DNA of 64,000 nucleotides from Bradyrhizobium ottawaense (GTDB lineage Bacteria; Pseudomonadota; Alphaproteobacteria; Rhizobiales; Xanthobacteraceae): NCBI RefSeq assembly GCF_900099825.1, contig NZ_LT629693.1:3049001-3113000 (forward strand), written 5' to 3'. Shown here in pieces: positions 27,678 through 36,710 of this stretch. The notes under the pieces are model-generated. The model did no database searches. It was not told where the DNA came from and saw only the letters and a list, made by a program, of their open reading frames with translations. The translations under genes and the position numbers were made by a program. How positions within the stretch are numbered: the stretch's first letter is position 1; the number at the start of each line of letters is the position of its first letter.

Positions 27678-27986
27678 TCACACCTCGGTGGTTTCGAAGA
27701 AGTTCATCTCGACGCCGCCGGTTGCGAATTTCGGCACGTCGGCCGCGGTGACCTTGCCTTCGGGGCTGGCGAAAGCAGCTCCAATCGCCGCCATGCTGTC
27801 GAAAGTCAGGACTGCGATCAGGTACAGCGGCGACGGCCCGCCCGGGGTCGCAATCGGACCCTTGCTGACGGTGTATTTACGCAGGCCCGGAAGCTTCTTG
27901 GCGAGCGGAATGTGGGTGTCGACATAATATTTGTCGAAGGCGGCGGGATCGGTCGGGGTCTTGTAGAGCACAACGAGGTCGGCCAA
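27678..27986 (-). CDS. EthD family protein
   Basis: This 102-residue ferredoxin-like protein reads LVVLYKTPTDPAAFDKYYVD with THIPLAKKLPGLRKY, typical of EthD and related dimeric alpha-beta barrel proteins. EthD is needed for ethyl tert-butyl ether degradation in actinobacteria; most homologues have no defined substrate. The start is a TTG at 27986 with AAAGGGAGAAG just upstream. It is followed by the UBP zinc finger gene. Confidence 0.88.
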   Translation of the reverse strand: MADLVVLYKTPTDPAAFDKYYVDTHIPLAKKLPGLRKYTVSKGPIATPGGPSPLYLIAVLTFDSMAAIGAAFASPEGKVTAADVPKFATGGVEMNFFETTEV

Positions 27987-28044
27987 GGCGCTTCTCCCTT
28001 TCGTTATCGAAGATCAGCCAATGCTGGAGCCACAGTACCTGGCA

Positions 28045-29754
28045 CTATAGCGCCGGTTTCATGGCATCGGCCAGATAGCCGTGCAGGGCCGCCACCACCT
28101 GCGCGCCCTCGCCGATCGCGCCGCCGACGCGCTTGACCGATCCGGAGCGCACGTCGCCGACCGCGAATACACCGGGCACCGAGGTTTCCAGCGGCGGCAC
28201 CGGGCGTCCGTGGTTCTGTTCCGACTGCGCGCCCGTCACCACGAAGCCGCCGCGGTCGAGCGTCACGCCGCAGCCCGCGAGCCAGCCGGTCGCCGGATCG
28301 GCGCCGACGAACAGAAAGAGATTGCGGATATCGAGGGTGTGCACATCATCCGGCGCAAAGCGGCTGCGCCAGCGCACCCGCTCAAGCGTGCCGTCTTCGC
28401 TGCCCTCGACCGCCACTACCTCGCTATTGAACATCAGTTCGATGTTCGGCGCGGCCTCGATGCGGTCGATCAGATAGCGCGACATGCTGGCCCCGAGCCC
28501 GCCGCCGCGGATCACCAGATAGACCTTGCGGGCGTGACCCGACAGGAACACCGCGGCCTGGCCTGCGGAATTGCCGCCGCCGACCAGCACGACGTCCTGA
28601 TCCGCGCACAGCCGCCCCTCGATCGGCGAAGCCCAGTACCAGACGCCGCGGCCTTCGAAGGCATCGAGATTTTCGATTTCCGGCCGGCGATAGCGCGCAC
28701 CGCTCGCGACCACGATCGAGCGCGCGCGCAGCTGCTGTCCGCATTCGGTCGCCAGCGCAAAGGCGCCGCTGTGGTTCGAACAATCGAGCGAGGTGACCGC
28801 AACCGGGATCATCATCTCGGCGCCGAATTTTTGTGCCTGGTTGAAGGCGCGGCCAGCCAGCGCCTGGCCGGAAATGCCGGTCGGAAATCCCAGATAGTTT
28901 TCGATTCTGGCGCTAGCGCCGGCCTGGCCGCCGAAGGCCCGCGCGTCTAACACGGCGACCGACAGTCCCTCGGAGGCCGCATAGACCGCGGTGGCCAGGC
29001 CGGCCGGGCCAGAGCCGACGACGGCGACGTCATAGAGCTTGTTCTGCGCATGGTTGCCGATCATGCCCATCGCCATCGCAAGCTCGGTCTCGGACGGATT
29101 GCGCAGCACGGTGCCGTCGGGACACACCACCAGCGGCAGATCGGCGCGCGAGGCCGCATAGCGCGCGACGAGGTCGGCGGCGTCCTTGTCGGCGGCGGGA
29201 TCGATCAGATGATGCGGCTGGCCGTTGCGGGCGAGAAAATTCTGCAACCGCGCCATGTCGCCGAGCGACGCCGAACCGATCAGCACCGGGCCGCCGACGC
29301 CGCCCTGGATCAGGTTGACCCGGCGCAGGACCAGCGCCCGCATGATGCGCTCGCCGAGATCGGCTTCAGCGATCAGCAGCGCGCGCAACTTCTCCGGCGG
29401 AATCAACAACGTCTCGACGTCGCCCTCGGCATGGCCGTCGACCAGCGCGACGCGGCCGGAGAGTTGGCCGATTTCGGCCAGAAACTGCCCCGGCCCCTGA
29501 TCGATCACCGGCGTGACGTGGCCGAGGCCGTCGCGCTGGGTGATCGCGACATGGCCTGACAGCACCACGAACATGCCGGGGCCCGGTTTGCCGGTCTCGA
29601 ACAGCGCCTCGCCGTGCTTGAAGCTGCGCGGCTCGCCAAACCGGCGCATCCGCTCGATTTCGTGCGGCGTCAGCGTCGGAAACGTCTGCTCGTGACGCGG
29701 AAATACAAAAGAAGTCGTGCCGGTCGCCGGACCGGCCGTGGTGTCTGCACTCAT
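28045..29754 (-). CDS. FAD-dependent oxidoreductase with N-terminal cyclic-nucleotide-binding domain
   Basis: This 569-residue fusion has a Crp-like cNMP domain (about residues 25-145), a thioredoxin-like segment (about 155-230, ending in LVVCPDGTVL) and a thioredoxin-reductase-like half with two dinucleotide loops: VVGSGPAGLAT (245-255) and VGGGNSAGQA (391-400). The CxxC redox pair of true thioredoxin reductases is absent; the equivalent place reads WYWASPIEG. It is therefore more likely a flavin oxidoreductase switched by a ligand than a disulfide reductase. No partner gene is adjacent. Confidence 0.9.
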   Translation of the reverse strand: MSADTTAGPATGTTSFVFPRHEQTFPTLTPHEIERMRRFGEPRSFKHGEALFETGKPGPGMFVVLSGHVAITQRDGLGHVTPVIDQGPGQFLAEIGQLSGRVALVDGHAEGDVETLLIPPEKLRALLIAEADLGERIMRALVLRRVNLIQGGVGGPVLIGSASLGDMARLQNFLARNGQPHHLIDPAADKDAADLVARYAASRADLPLVVCPDGTVLRNPSETELAMAMGMIGNHAQNKLYDVAVVGSGPAGLATAVYAASEGLSVAVLDARAFGGQAGASARIENYLGFPTGISGQALAGRAFNQAQKFGAEMMIPVAVTSLDCSNHSGAFALATECGQQLRARSIVVASGARYRRPEIENLDAFEGRGVWYWASPIEGRLCADQDVVLVGGGNSAGQAAVFLSGHARKVYLVIRGGGLGASMSRYLIDRIEAAPNIELMFNSEVVAVEGSEDGTLERVRWRSRFAPDDVHTLDIRNLFLFVGADPATGWLAGCGVTLDRGGFVVTGAQSEQNHGRPVPPLETSVPGVFAVGDVRSGSVKRVGGAIGEGAQVVAALHGYLADAMKPAL

Positions 29755-29833
29755 TTAGCTACCCAAAAAGAAAATGGACCAAGCAGAGAACGTGCCGCGA
29801 GCCACCCGGCGAGCCAAAGGAAATCTCCAACGG

Positions 29834-30037
29834 CTACTGGCCCGGCGTTTCTCCGCCTGCGTCATCTAGGGTGGCATCGGCGGGTTCGGAAGGTGCGGTC
29901 CCGAGATCGTCACGGCCTCGGGCTTGCGACTTTCGCCGCTTGAGATTTTCGCGCAGCGCAGCCTTGAGGCGATCCCGTCGCGGATCCCTGACTTCCGCGC
30001 TCGCTTTTCCCTCAGGTTTGGCTTGGTTGTCCTTCAT
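29834..30037 (-). CDS. Small charged hypothetical protein
   Basis: This 67-residue hydrophilic protein reads RDPRRDRLKAALRENLKRRK and ends in an acidic tail. I recall similar short proteins in Bradyrhizobium with no function. The ATG at 30037 is chosen because the 77 codons upstream in frame have noncoding character. It may bind nucleic acid through its basic helix, but that is a guess. Confidence 0.55.
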   Translation of the reverse strand: MKDNQAKPEGKASAEVRDPRRDRLKAALRENLKRRKSQARGRDDLGTAPSEPADATLDDAGGETPGQ

Positions 30038-30372
30038 GCGGGCCTGTCGAAAACGCGTTTGATCGGAGCGGCCCGGCCGATGTGACCGGCCGGCGCCGCT
30101 GCCGGCTGACCATAATGGGTTTCTGCGGCCGGCGGTACCATCGCCGGCACCGGCAAAGGCCCGATCCGCGGCACGATTCGGGCGCCCACGGCCCGCAACC
30201 GCGCCGATTGCGCCGACAGGGAACCGGATCGCCCCTGCCATGGGTGGCTCACGCCATTTTTTGCCCATTTTGGGCCATTCCAGGCCCCGCCGCGTGCTTG
30301 CGCCTGAGGGGTCCTTGTGGCAAGAACCGCCCGCCTGTGGGGGCCTTTAGGGCCGATTCCCGATACCGGCAT

Positions 30373-30447
30373 GCTGCCGTAGCTCAGTGGTAGAGCACTC
30401 CATTGGTAATGGAGAGGTCGACAGTTCAATCCTGTCTGGCAGCACCA
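30373..30447 (+). tRNA. tRNA-Thr (GGT)
   Basis: Acceptor GCTGCCG pairs with TGGCAGC (one G-T wobble), followed by A and an encoded CCA. The D-arm AGCTCAGTGGTAGAGC is present. The anticodon stem CTCCA/TGGAG carries loop TTGGTAA with anticodon GGT, and the T-arm AGTTCAATCCT is normal. Full cloverleaf. Confidence 0.97.
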
Positions 30448-30605
30448 GTCTTTCCCTCGTGAAAGCCCTTTAAGATCAGCACTATTTCACGTCTGTGCCT
30501 GATCGCCGGTTTCGCCCGGAACCGACCGGGAAAGCACGTGTCAACTGGCACAACAGCTCGCTTTTTGTCCCCGCATGTTTCGCCGAGAAAAAAATGGGTT
30601 CGCGC
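30448..30605. other. Intergenic sequence after tRNA-Thr, nothing recognised
   Basis: No gene, terminator or repeat is convincing here. Short open frames cross it on both strands but have no family signal. Confidence 0.5.
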
Positions 30606-30701
30606 CCGACGCCCCACGCTCGATTGCGCGAGGTGAATCTGCTCGGCCGCACGAGTGATATTTCGACTTCGCACAACCGCGAGGAACGTCCTGAGTAATC
30701 C
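30606..30701 (-). pseudogene. LysR-type regulator remnant (helix-turn-helix only)
   Basis: The minus strand reads GLLRTFLAVVRSRNITRAAE followed by QIHLAQSSV, a textbook start of a LysR winged helix. The reading then departs into unrelated residues (GRRARTHFF) where DQLRRLE-like sequence is expected, and no start codon or effector domain is present. It is a decayed fragment. It lies 69 bases beyond the stop of the SDR gene. Confidence 0.75.
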
Positions 30702-30769
30702 TGGCGGCGCCCTAGCCGTTCTTGTGGTGTGGAGGTCAGCGCCATCGCCTCCGGCCAATCGAACATTTA

Positions 30770-31540
30770 TCAGTGCATCAACCTCCCGCCTGCAACGTCG
30801 ATCGTGGCGCCGGTGATCCATGAGGCACTTTCTGAGGCAAGAAAGAGTGCGGCGGCCGCAACGTCAGCCGGAGTTCCAAGCCTGGAAATCGGGTGCAGGG
30901 CGGCAATCTGCGATCTTTTCTCTTCAGGCATATGCAAAGCCGTGCGTTCGGTGAGAATAGCGGAAGGCGAGAGGCAGTTGGCGCGAATATTGAAGCCGCC
31001 AACCTCCCGTGCCACATGGCGGGTCAACATGATCACGCCGGCCTTTGCAGCAGCGTAAGCCGAGGAAGCTGGTGAGGGAGCGCGGCCAGCGGTCGACGCC
31101 ATCGTCAGAATAGAACCCGACCGCCTCACCTTCATGCCGGGAAGGAATGTCTTCAGCGTCAGAAACGTCGCGGTAAGATTGTGATCGATACCAGACCGCC
31201 AATCGCTCTCGGAGGTCATTTCGACTGGCGCGGGCATGGCAGTACCGCCGCCTGCGAACGCGACAAGAATGTCTATTGGCCCCAAGCGTTTTTCTGCATC
31301 ACTCCGCGCACGCTCCAGCGATTCTGCGTTCGTGCATTCCGCCGGGATCGCGGCCGCTTCGGCGCCTGCCCCCCTCAATTCAACCACGATCTGGTCCAGC
31401 GCATTTTGGTTACGTCCGCTGACGGCAACCTTGACGCCATTTTCTGCCAACCAGCGACAGGTCTCCGCGCCAATGCCACCAGATCCACCGGTAACGAACG
31501 CTATCTTTCCCTTCAGATCGGGGTATGTCGGCTTGCTCAA
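30770..31540 (-). CDS. SDR family NAD(P)-dependent oxidoreductase
   Basis: This 256-residue classical short-chain dehydrogenase has the cofactor loop TGGSGGIG, the NAG-like variant AFAGGG, and the active-site SSAYAAAK (Tyr and Lys) with an upstream Ser. The C-terminal WITGATIDVAGGRLMH is typical of 3-ketoacyl-ACP reductase-like enzymes. The start is a TTG at 31540 preceded by GGAG seven bases away; the 28 codons further upstream do not resemble the family. The substrate is unknown. The gene lies between a LysR remnant and an autotransporter. Confidence 0.88.
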   Translation of the reverse strand: MSKPTYPDLKGKIAFVTGGSGGIGAETCRWLAENGVKVAVSGRNQNALDQIVVELRGAGAEAAAIPAECTNAESLERARSDAEKRLGPIDILVAFAGGGTAMPAPVEMTSESDWRSGIDHNLTATFLTLKTFLPGMKVRRSGSILTMASTAGRAPSPASSAYAAAKAGVIMLTRHVAREVGGFNIRANCLSPSAILTERTALHMPEEKRSQIAALHPISRLGTPADVAAAALFLASESASWITGATIDVAGGRLMH

Positions 31541-31620
31541 AGGCTGTCTCCATTTCTTGAAAGGTACGCATCGATAGACAACGACGAATCGCGAACCGAT
31601 GCTGGTCATGCTGAAGCGCT

Positions 31621-33591
31621 TCAAAACGCGATTTTGAGTGCTGCCTGGCCTCCGTGGTCGTCGCCGCCCCGGCGGCCGAAGGTGCTGTTTGCGAACACCT
31701 GAACCGACATCCGCGAATTTATCGCGCCTGATACGCCGCCTGCGGCGCGCCCATAGACGTCGTGGGAGTTGCCGTCGTGGATATTCAAAGTATTGACGAT
31801 GATCGGAGCGGAAGTCGCGCCGTATTGGATAAGCCGGCTATCTCCCAAAACGTCGCTCTCGGCGGTCAAATTGATGAACGGCCCCAATCCGAACGCAGGC
31901 AACGTGCCGGGAAAGCGGAATTGCGCACCAGCGCTGACAACGAGCGCTTCCTTGGTCTGCTTGCCTACGCTGAGCGTCAACGCGGCGTCGCCGCTCTCGG
32001 TGTAGTTATCGACCCGGGTGCGCCCATAAATCAGTCCGGCGATCGGTCCGGCGCGAACCCCGGAGAAATCGAATAGCTTGCCGACCTTGCCGCCGACGGC
32101 GAGGGTGCTGCCGTCCGGGCTCGATGAGATTGGGTCGAATACTCCCGGCCGGATGTTGTGATAATTCTGGAAGCCGACGATGCCGATGCCTTGCGCGAAG
32201 AAGTTGGCACTGGTCCAGCCGCCGTAGAAGCCAAATTGATAGGAGTCGGTATCAGTTTTGGTTCGTCCGTCACCCAGCACAATCGTTGGTTTGGAATAGT
32301 TGAACGCCGCGCCGACAATTGCATTGGGGCTCAGTTTATATTCCGCGCCGACCGAACCGCCGAAGGATGTGAATTTGTAACCCGACGCCGTCGTGGTGCT
32401 CTGCTGTTCGCCGCCGCTGCCATCGACCGAAATGTAGACCGAGAGAGGAGAGCCAACTGGTGGCTGCGCAGGCGGAGCCTTGGCGAGGTGCGGCGGGTAG
32501 TACGCCATCGCCTGCTGGAAACCGCCGCTTTGGACGGTGCCGCCAAACATGTCGAGGCGGCCGAACAACGATTGGGCGAATGTCATCTCGGCGATCGCGC
32601 CGGTTTCCGCCTGCGGCCCAAACGTCATTGGCGCGTTCAGTCGGTTGATGATGTACTCGCCGATTACCGCGAAGCCATGCGACGTGAGGTGAGTGCTGTC
32701 TATGTAAAAGAGGTATTTGGATTGCTCTGCGCTGTTGCCGTAGCACGCCATCGTACATGCCCCAGCGCTGGCAAACCCGTATATTGCCGGGTTCGATCGG
32801 ATTTTGTTCAGGATAAGGCTCGTGTCCAAATACTCGACACGAACGCCGCTGGCCGCGACGGAGGATAGGCCCGATTGTATGATCGAGTTGGCGGTCCGGT
32901 TGAATGCCGAGGCGATCGCAGCATGCACCGGATCAGCCGTAGCCAGGGGAAACGTGCCGGTATCCAGCGCAGTGAATACGATGTTGCGAGCCCCAGCGGC
33001 CACCAACGCGTTGATCCCGACCAACGTTTGGTTGGCGGCATAACCCGCTGCCGCAGGCGCGCCGGCCATCGTTCCGCCGATCCCGCTCGGGAAAAAGCCT
33101 CCCGGCGGCGACGCATATTGCAGCGCGTCGTTTGCGGTAACATTCAGAAGGACCAGATCGGTGGAGGCAATTCGCAGGCCCCCCGAACCAGCGAAAAGTC
33201 CCCATTGTTGCGCAAACCCCGGCTGGCCCGGTTGTGCATTGGTATTGTCGGTCTTCGCACCGCCATAGGCAAAGTTCAATTGATTTGCTTGCGAGATGCC
33301 CAACAGAGTCGAAACCGTATCGACATAGTTGGTCCCGCCGCTGAAGCGTCCGGTCGAATAGAGACCAACATAGTAGGCCAGATAAGCAAACTTGACGGGA
33401 TCCGACTTGTACAGGTCGATGAGCGGTTTGATGGCGTTCCCGGTATCGGGAAAGCTGTCGCCGAACGCCACCGTCCTCGTGAATGCAGTCTGAGCTTTGG
33501 CGGACTCAAGACAAGACGCGACCGATGCCACCAAAAATACGGCGATAGGCGCTCCGCAAATGCGCAGTGTAGTGATTTTACCCCGAGCCAT
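31621..33591 (-). CDS. GDSL/SGNH lipase-type autotransporter
   Basis: This 656-residue protein has a signal peptide (ICGAPIAVFLVASVASC), a GDSL hydrolase domain with VAFGDSFPDTGNA (nucleophile Ser46) and DSTHLTSHGFAVIGE carrying the Asp-His pair, and a C-terminal beta-barrel of about 270 residues ending in a terminal Phe (LKIAF), as in autotransporters. It likely displays an esterase on the cell surface. GGGGAAATC precedes the ATG at 33591. A TetR gene lies immediately upstream on the same strand. Confidence 0.92.
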   Translation of the reverse strand: MARGKITTLRICGAPIAVFLVASVASCLESAKAQTAFTRTVAFGDSFPDTGNAIKPLIDLYKSDPVKFAYLAYYVGLYSTGRFSGGTNYVDTVSTLLGISQANQLNFAYGGAKTDNTNAQPGQPGFAQQWGLFAGSGGLRIASTDLVLLNVTANDALQYASPPGGFFPSGIGGTMAGAPAAAGYAANQTLVGINALVAAGARNIVFTALDTGTFPLATADPVHAAIASAFNRTANSIIQSGLSSVAASGVRVEYLDTSLILNKIRSNPAIYGFASAGACTMACYGNSAEQSKYLFYIDSTHLTSHGFAVIGEYIINRLNAPMTFGPQAETGAIAEMTFAQSLFGRLDMFGGTVQSGGFQQAMAYYPPHLAKAPPAQPPVGSPLSVYISVDGSGGEQQSTTTASGYKFTSFGGSVGAEYKLSPNAIVGAAFNYSKPTIVLGDGRTKTDTDSYQFGFYGGWTSANFFAQGIGIVGFQNYHNIRPGVFDPISSSPDGSTLAVGGKVGKLFDFSGVRAGPIAGLIYGRTRVDNYTESGDAALTLSVGKQTKEALVVSAGAQFRFPGTLPAFGLGPFINLTAESDVLGDSRLIQYGATSAPIIVNTLNIHDGNSHDVYGRAAGGVSGAINSRMSVQVFANSTFGRRGGDDHGGQAALKIAF

Positions 33592-33838
33592 GATTTCCCC
33601 GACGCTGTTTGTTGACGTTTCAAACGGCGGGATCATGATATTTACTAGACAATATGTCTATCTAAATATTTTAGAATAATTGCTGTAAAAATTTGCATAA
33701 TTTGGATACGAAAAGGTATTCTAATACAATATGTCTATCCAATATTGGGCGGAGAAGCGCGCCCGCCACGCGGGTTCGCGCGGCTGCGCATCGGCCCGCC
33801 GCGAGGCGACGAGTTGCGGCGTTGATTGAAAGATCGAC
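33592..33838. other. A+T-rich control region of the autotransporter gene
   Basis: This gap is much richer in A+T than its surroundings and separates the TetR gene from the autotransporter gene, both read leftward. It contains two palindromes and a related half-site, listed separately. Promoter elements for leftward transcription are expected here, but I cannot fix a single -35/-10 pair. Confidence 0.6.
33646..33675. promoter_or_regulatory. Adjacent palindromes, candidate TetR-type operator
   Basis: TAGACAATATGTCTA at 33646-33660 is an inverted repeat (TAGAC/GTCTA, five-base centre). It is followed at once by TCTAAATATTTTAGA at 33661-33675 (TCTAAA/TTTAGA). A further copy of ACAATATGTCTA lies at 33726-33737. 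Repeated CAATATGTCTA next to a TetR gene suggests the regulator's binding sites, controlling the autotransporter. Confidence 0.55.
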
Positions 33839-34513
33839 CTACCTTCTTGGCCGAGGATCGGCCAAAACCGAGGAGTCTTCATCGTTTCGAAGCGGCTTTG
33901 ACTTGGCGAGGCAGAGCGACCGGATAACTGCTTCGACCAGTTCGAGCATTAACGCTTCCACCTCGGCCTCCGAGCGTTCGGTCGCTATCAATTGACCAAC
34001 AAATTCGTAGCTCGTCATTCCGTGAAGCGTATCGATCAGATCGTCGGCGCGATCGAGCGTCAGTTTCTGAGCAAGGCGGCCAACAATGACGGCGATGCCG
34101 CGGCGGCGGCGCTCCGATCGAGCCGTCAATCGCGCTGCCGCTTCGTCATCGGCCAATTCACGCGAGAGCCGCGGCCAAACTTCTCTCTGCGCGATCCAAA
34201 ACCTGACAAAAACGGAGGTAATTTTTTTCAGCGCCTCCACAGGGTCTGGCTCTGTGAAGGCTTCAGGCAAAACACCCAACCCCCCTTCGTTGGCGATCGT
34301 GTCGAAGACAGCTTCGAGCAGACTCCCCCGGTTCTCGAACTGCAAATAGACCGTTGCGCGCGCCACGCCCGCCTTTTTTGCCACCGCGTCCATCGAAAAC
34401 GGCGTCCGATTACCGCGTTCGCTCAAGATCTTCCGAGCTGCCGCAATCAATTGAGCGCGGGTATTTTCGGCTTCCGCCGTCCTACCGCTGTTGTCGTAGA
34501 TCCGCTTAGCCAT
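33839..34513 (-). CDS. TetR/AcrR family transcriptional regulator
   Basis: This 224-residue protein has a TetR helix-turn-helix in residues 15-65, with FSMDAVAKKAGVARATVYLQF as the recognition part. The C-terminal ligand domain is helical and not assignable to a ligand. It lies 247 bases upstream of the surface esterase gene on the same strand and is the obvious candidate to regulate it. Confidence 0.92.
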   Translation of the reverse strand: MAKRIYDNSGRTAEAENTRAQLIAAARKILSERGNRTPFSMDAVAKKAGVARATVYLQFENRGSLLEAVFDTIANEGGLGVLPEAFTEPDPVEALKKITSVFVRFWIAQREVWPRLSRELADDEAAARLTARSERRRRGIAVIVGRLAQKLTLDRADDLIDTLHGMTSYEFVGQLIATERSEAEVEALMLELVEAVIRSLCLAKSKPLRNDEDSSVLADPRPRR

Positions 34514-34910
34514 ATGCGACGTCGTTCATCGTCAAACCTTCGAGTTGGGACAAACCGCCCGCGGCGATGTCTCGGTTGCGATCTTCGACGATTCTGGCGG
34601 CCAACCAAATATATAGCACACCTCGCCACGGGCGCAGTGGATCCGGTCATTCTGAGCCGCAATAGCCCACCGCGAAGCCGCTAATTCCCTGAATTCAACT
34701 CCACTTTCGGCGGAAATTGGACTGGTCGCCATGTCGCCGCTGTCGCGACTGAGCCCATGGCACCGTTTGAGAAGCCAGTAGCCTGGCACCCATCAAGTCA
34801 CGCGCCCTCAGCGGGCGTTTCAGTCAGCGACTTTTTCCGGCCGATTGTGAACCAGACCAATAGATGCCGATACCATATCCCAGGACAGCAATTTCGCTCC
34901 GGGAGACTGC
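34514..34910. other. Intergenic region, nothing recognised
   Basis: These 397 bases lie between the divergent TetR and TPR genes. I see no RNA gene, repeat or conserved coding frame. CTCCGGGAGACTGC just before 34911 includes the ribosome site of the TPR gene. Promoters for both directions should lie here but are not obvious. Confidence 0.45.
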
Positions 34911-36653
34911 ATGAGCCGCACGACATGGAGATTCTGGAGCGCTCTTGCTGCGGCCATGACGCTCCTGAGTTACGCCGCTGCCGCCGAGCCGTGCTACGAT
35001 CTGCAAAACCCCGACGCCAGGATCGCTGCCTGTACGCAGGACATCAATTCGGGGAAACGGACGGGACCTGAGCAGGCGGTCAACTACAGCAATCGAGGCG
35101 TCGCCTATCGCCAAAAGGGCGACAACGAGCGCGGCATCGCCGACTTCAATGAGGCGATCCGGCTCGATCCCACCTTCGCCGCGTCCTTCCACAACCGGGG
35201 TCTCGCCTATCGCGACAAGGGCGATCCCGACCGCGCCGTCGCCGACTACGACGAGGCGATCCGGCTCGGTCTCAAGGACGGCAGTATCTTCAATAGCCGG
35301 GGGATCGCCTACTTCGACAAGGGCGATATCGACCACGCCGTCGCCGACTTCAGTGAAGCGATCCGGCTCGATCCCAAGGACGCCACGACCTTCAGCAATC
35401 GAGGCGCCGCTTACCACGAGAAGGGCGACAACGACCGCGCCATCGCCGACTACAGCGAGGCGATCCGGCTCGATCCCAAAAGCGCCGCGACCTTCTTCAA
35501 GCGAGGCAAAGCCTACGGCGACAAGGGCGACAACGACCATGCCATCGCCGACTACAGTGCGGCGATCAGGTTCGATCCCAGGGACGCCAAGGCTTTCTTC
35601 AATCGAGGTAGCGCCTACAGCGACAAGGGTGACAGCGACCGCGCCATCGCCGACTATAGCGAGGCGATCCGGCTCGATCCCAAAGACGCCACGGCCTTCA
35701 ACAATCGAGGTATCGCCTATGGCGACAAGGGCGACAACGACCGTGCCATCGCCGACATCACCGAGGCGATCCGGCTCGATCCCAAATACGCCAATGCCTT
35801 CAACAATCGAGGTCGCGTCTATAACGACAAGGGCGACTACGACCGCGCCATCGCCGACTACAATGAGGCGACCCGGCTCGATCCCAAATTCGCCGTGGCC
35901 TTCAGCAATCGAGGTAGCGCCTATAGCGACAAGGGCGACAACGAACGCGCCATCGCGGACTACAGCGAGGCGATCCGGATCGATCCCAAACACGTCAAGG
36001 CCTTCTACAATCGAGGTATCGCCTATCTCGAAACGGGCGACAACGACCGCGCCATTGCCGATTACAACGAGGCGATCCGGCTCGATCCAAAATCCACCAG
36101 GGCCTTCGTCGGTCGTGGGACCGCTTACCAGGGCAAGGGCGACAATGACCGTGCCATTGCCGACTACAATGAGGCGGTCCGGCTCAATCCGAAATCCGCT
36201 TCGGCCTACTTTGCTCGCGGGCGTTCATACATCTTTGCCGGCTCGATCGAAAAGGCACTGGCCGATCTTAACCAGGCAAGTGCGCAGGCACCAAAAAATG
36301 CCTATATCGCACTGTGGGCCGATATCGTCGGCCAGCGTAACCATCTCCCGAGCCGTCTGGCGCAAACCAGCTCCCGGATCGACATGGCCGTCTGGCCGGC
36401 GCCTGTCATCAGACTGTTCATGGACCAGATGACGCCTGCGGCCGTACTTGCCGCCGCCGACGATCCGGACGCCACCAAGAAGATCGGCCAGGTCTGCGAG
36501 GCGAATTTCTACAGTGGTGAGCTTTCGCTGACCAAGGGGTTGAAGGACGAAGCAACCCGCCTGTTCCGCCTGGCGGCAAGCGATTGCCCGCACAGTTTCA
36601 ACGAGTGGGATGCCGCCAATGCGGAACTGAAGGCGCTTGGCGTAATTCCATGA
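34911..36653 (+). CDS. Exported protein with twelve tandem TPR repeats
   Basis: This 580-residue protein has a signal peptide (WSALAAAMTLLSYAAAAEP). Twelve consecutive 34-residue TPRs follow (residues 58-465), most reading RGxAYxDKGDxDRAIADYxE plus AIRLDPK. A C-terminal domain of about 115 residues with three Cys follows. TPRs are protein-binding scaffolds. The DNA repeat is a 102-base tandem (35082-36305) with very similar units, implying recent expansion or gene conversion. The partner is unknown; similar proteins are common in Bradyrhizobium. Confidence 0.92.
   Translation: MSRTTWRFWSALAAAMTLLSYAAAAEPCYDLQNPDARIAACTQDINSGKRTGPEQAVNYSNRGVAYRQKGDNERGIADFNEAIRLDPTFAASFHNRGLAYRDKGDPDRAVADYDEAIRLGLKDGSIFNSRGIAYFDKGDIDHAVADFSEAIRLDPKDATTFSNRGAAYHEKGDNDRAIADYSEAIRLDPKSAATFFKRGKAYGDKGDNDHAIADYSAAIRFDPRDAKAFFNRGSAYSDKGDSDRAIADYSEAIRLDPKDATAFNNRGIAYGDKGDNDRAIADITEAIRLDPKYANAFNNRGRVYNDKGDYDRAIADYNEATRLDPKFAVAFSNRGSAYSDKGDNERAIADYSEAIRIDPKHVKAFYNRGIAYLETGDNDRAIADYNEAIRLDPKSTRAFVGRGTAYQGKGDNDRAIADYNEAVRLNPKSASAYFARGRSYIFAGSIEKALADLNQASAQAPKNAYIALWADIVGQRNHLPSRLAQTSSRIDMAVWPAPVIRLFMDQMTPAAVLAAADDPDATKKIGQVCEANFYSGELSLTKGLKDEATRLFRLAASDCPHSFNEWDAANAELKALGVIP
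35082..36305 (+). repeat. Tandem array of twelve 102-bp units in the TPR gene
   Basis: Units share GCCATCGCCGACTACAGCGA and GAGGCGATCCGGCTCGATCC at the same phase every 102 bases. Units 4-11 are the most alike, while the first and last are diverged. Such arrays gain or lose units by slippage and recombination. Confidence 0.85.
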
Positions 36654-36710
36654 GCAGGTTTCGCTCAGGCCACCCGATTAGCACGCCGGTAGACCGAATA
36701 CTTACACCGG

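Noticed and set aside
30034..30429. Minus-strand frame overlapping the small gene by ATGA
   Set aside because: It runs through the tRNA-Thr gene, has low-complexity composition and no family match.
34824..35993. 389-codon open frame antisense to the TPR gene with a regular repeat
   Set aside because: It is the mirror of the 102-bp TPR array in a GC-rich genome; the plus-strand frame has a signal peptide and TPR consensus.
35082..36305. Regularly spaced repeats that could suggest CRISPR
   Set aside because: The 102-bp units are contiguous and coding (TPRs), with no spacers and no cas genes.
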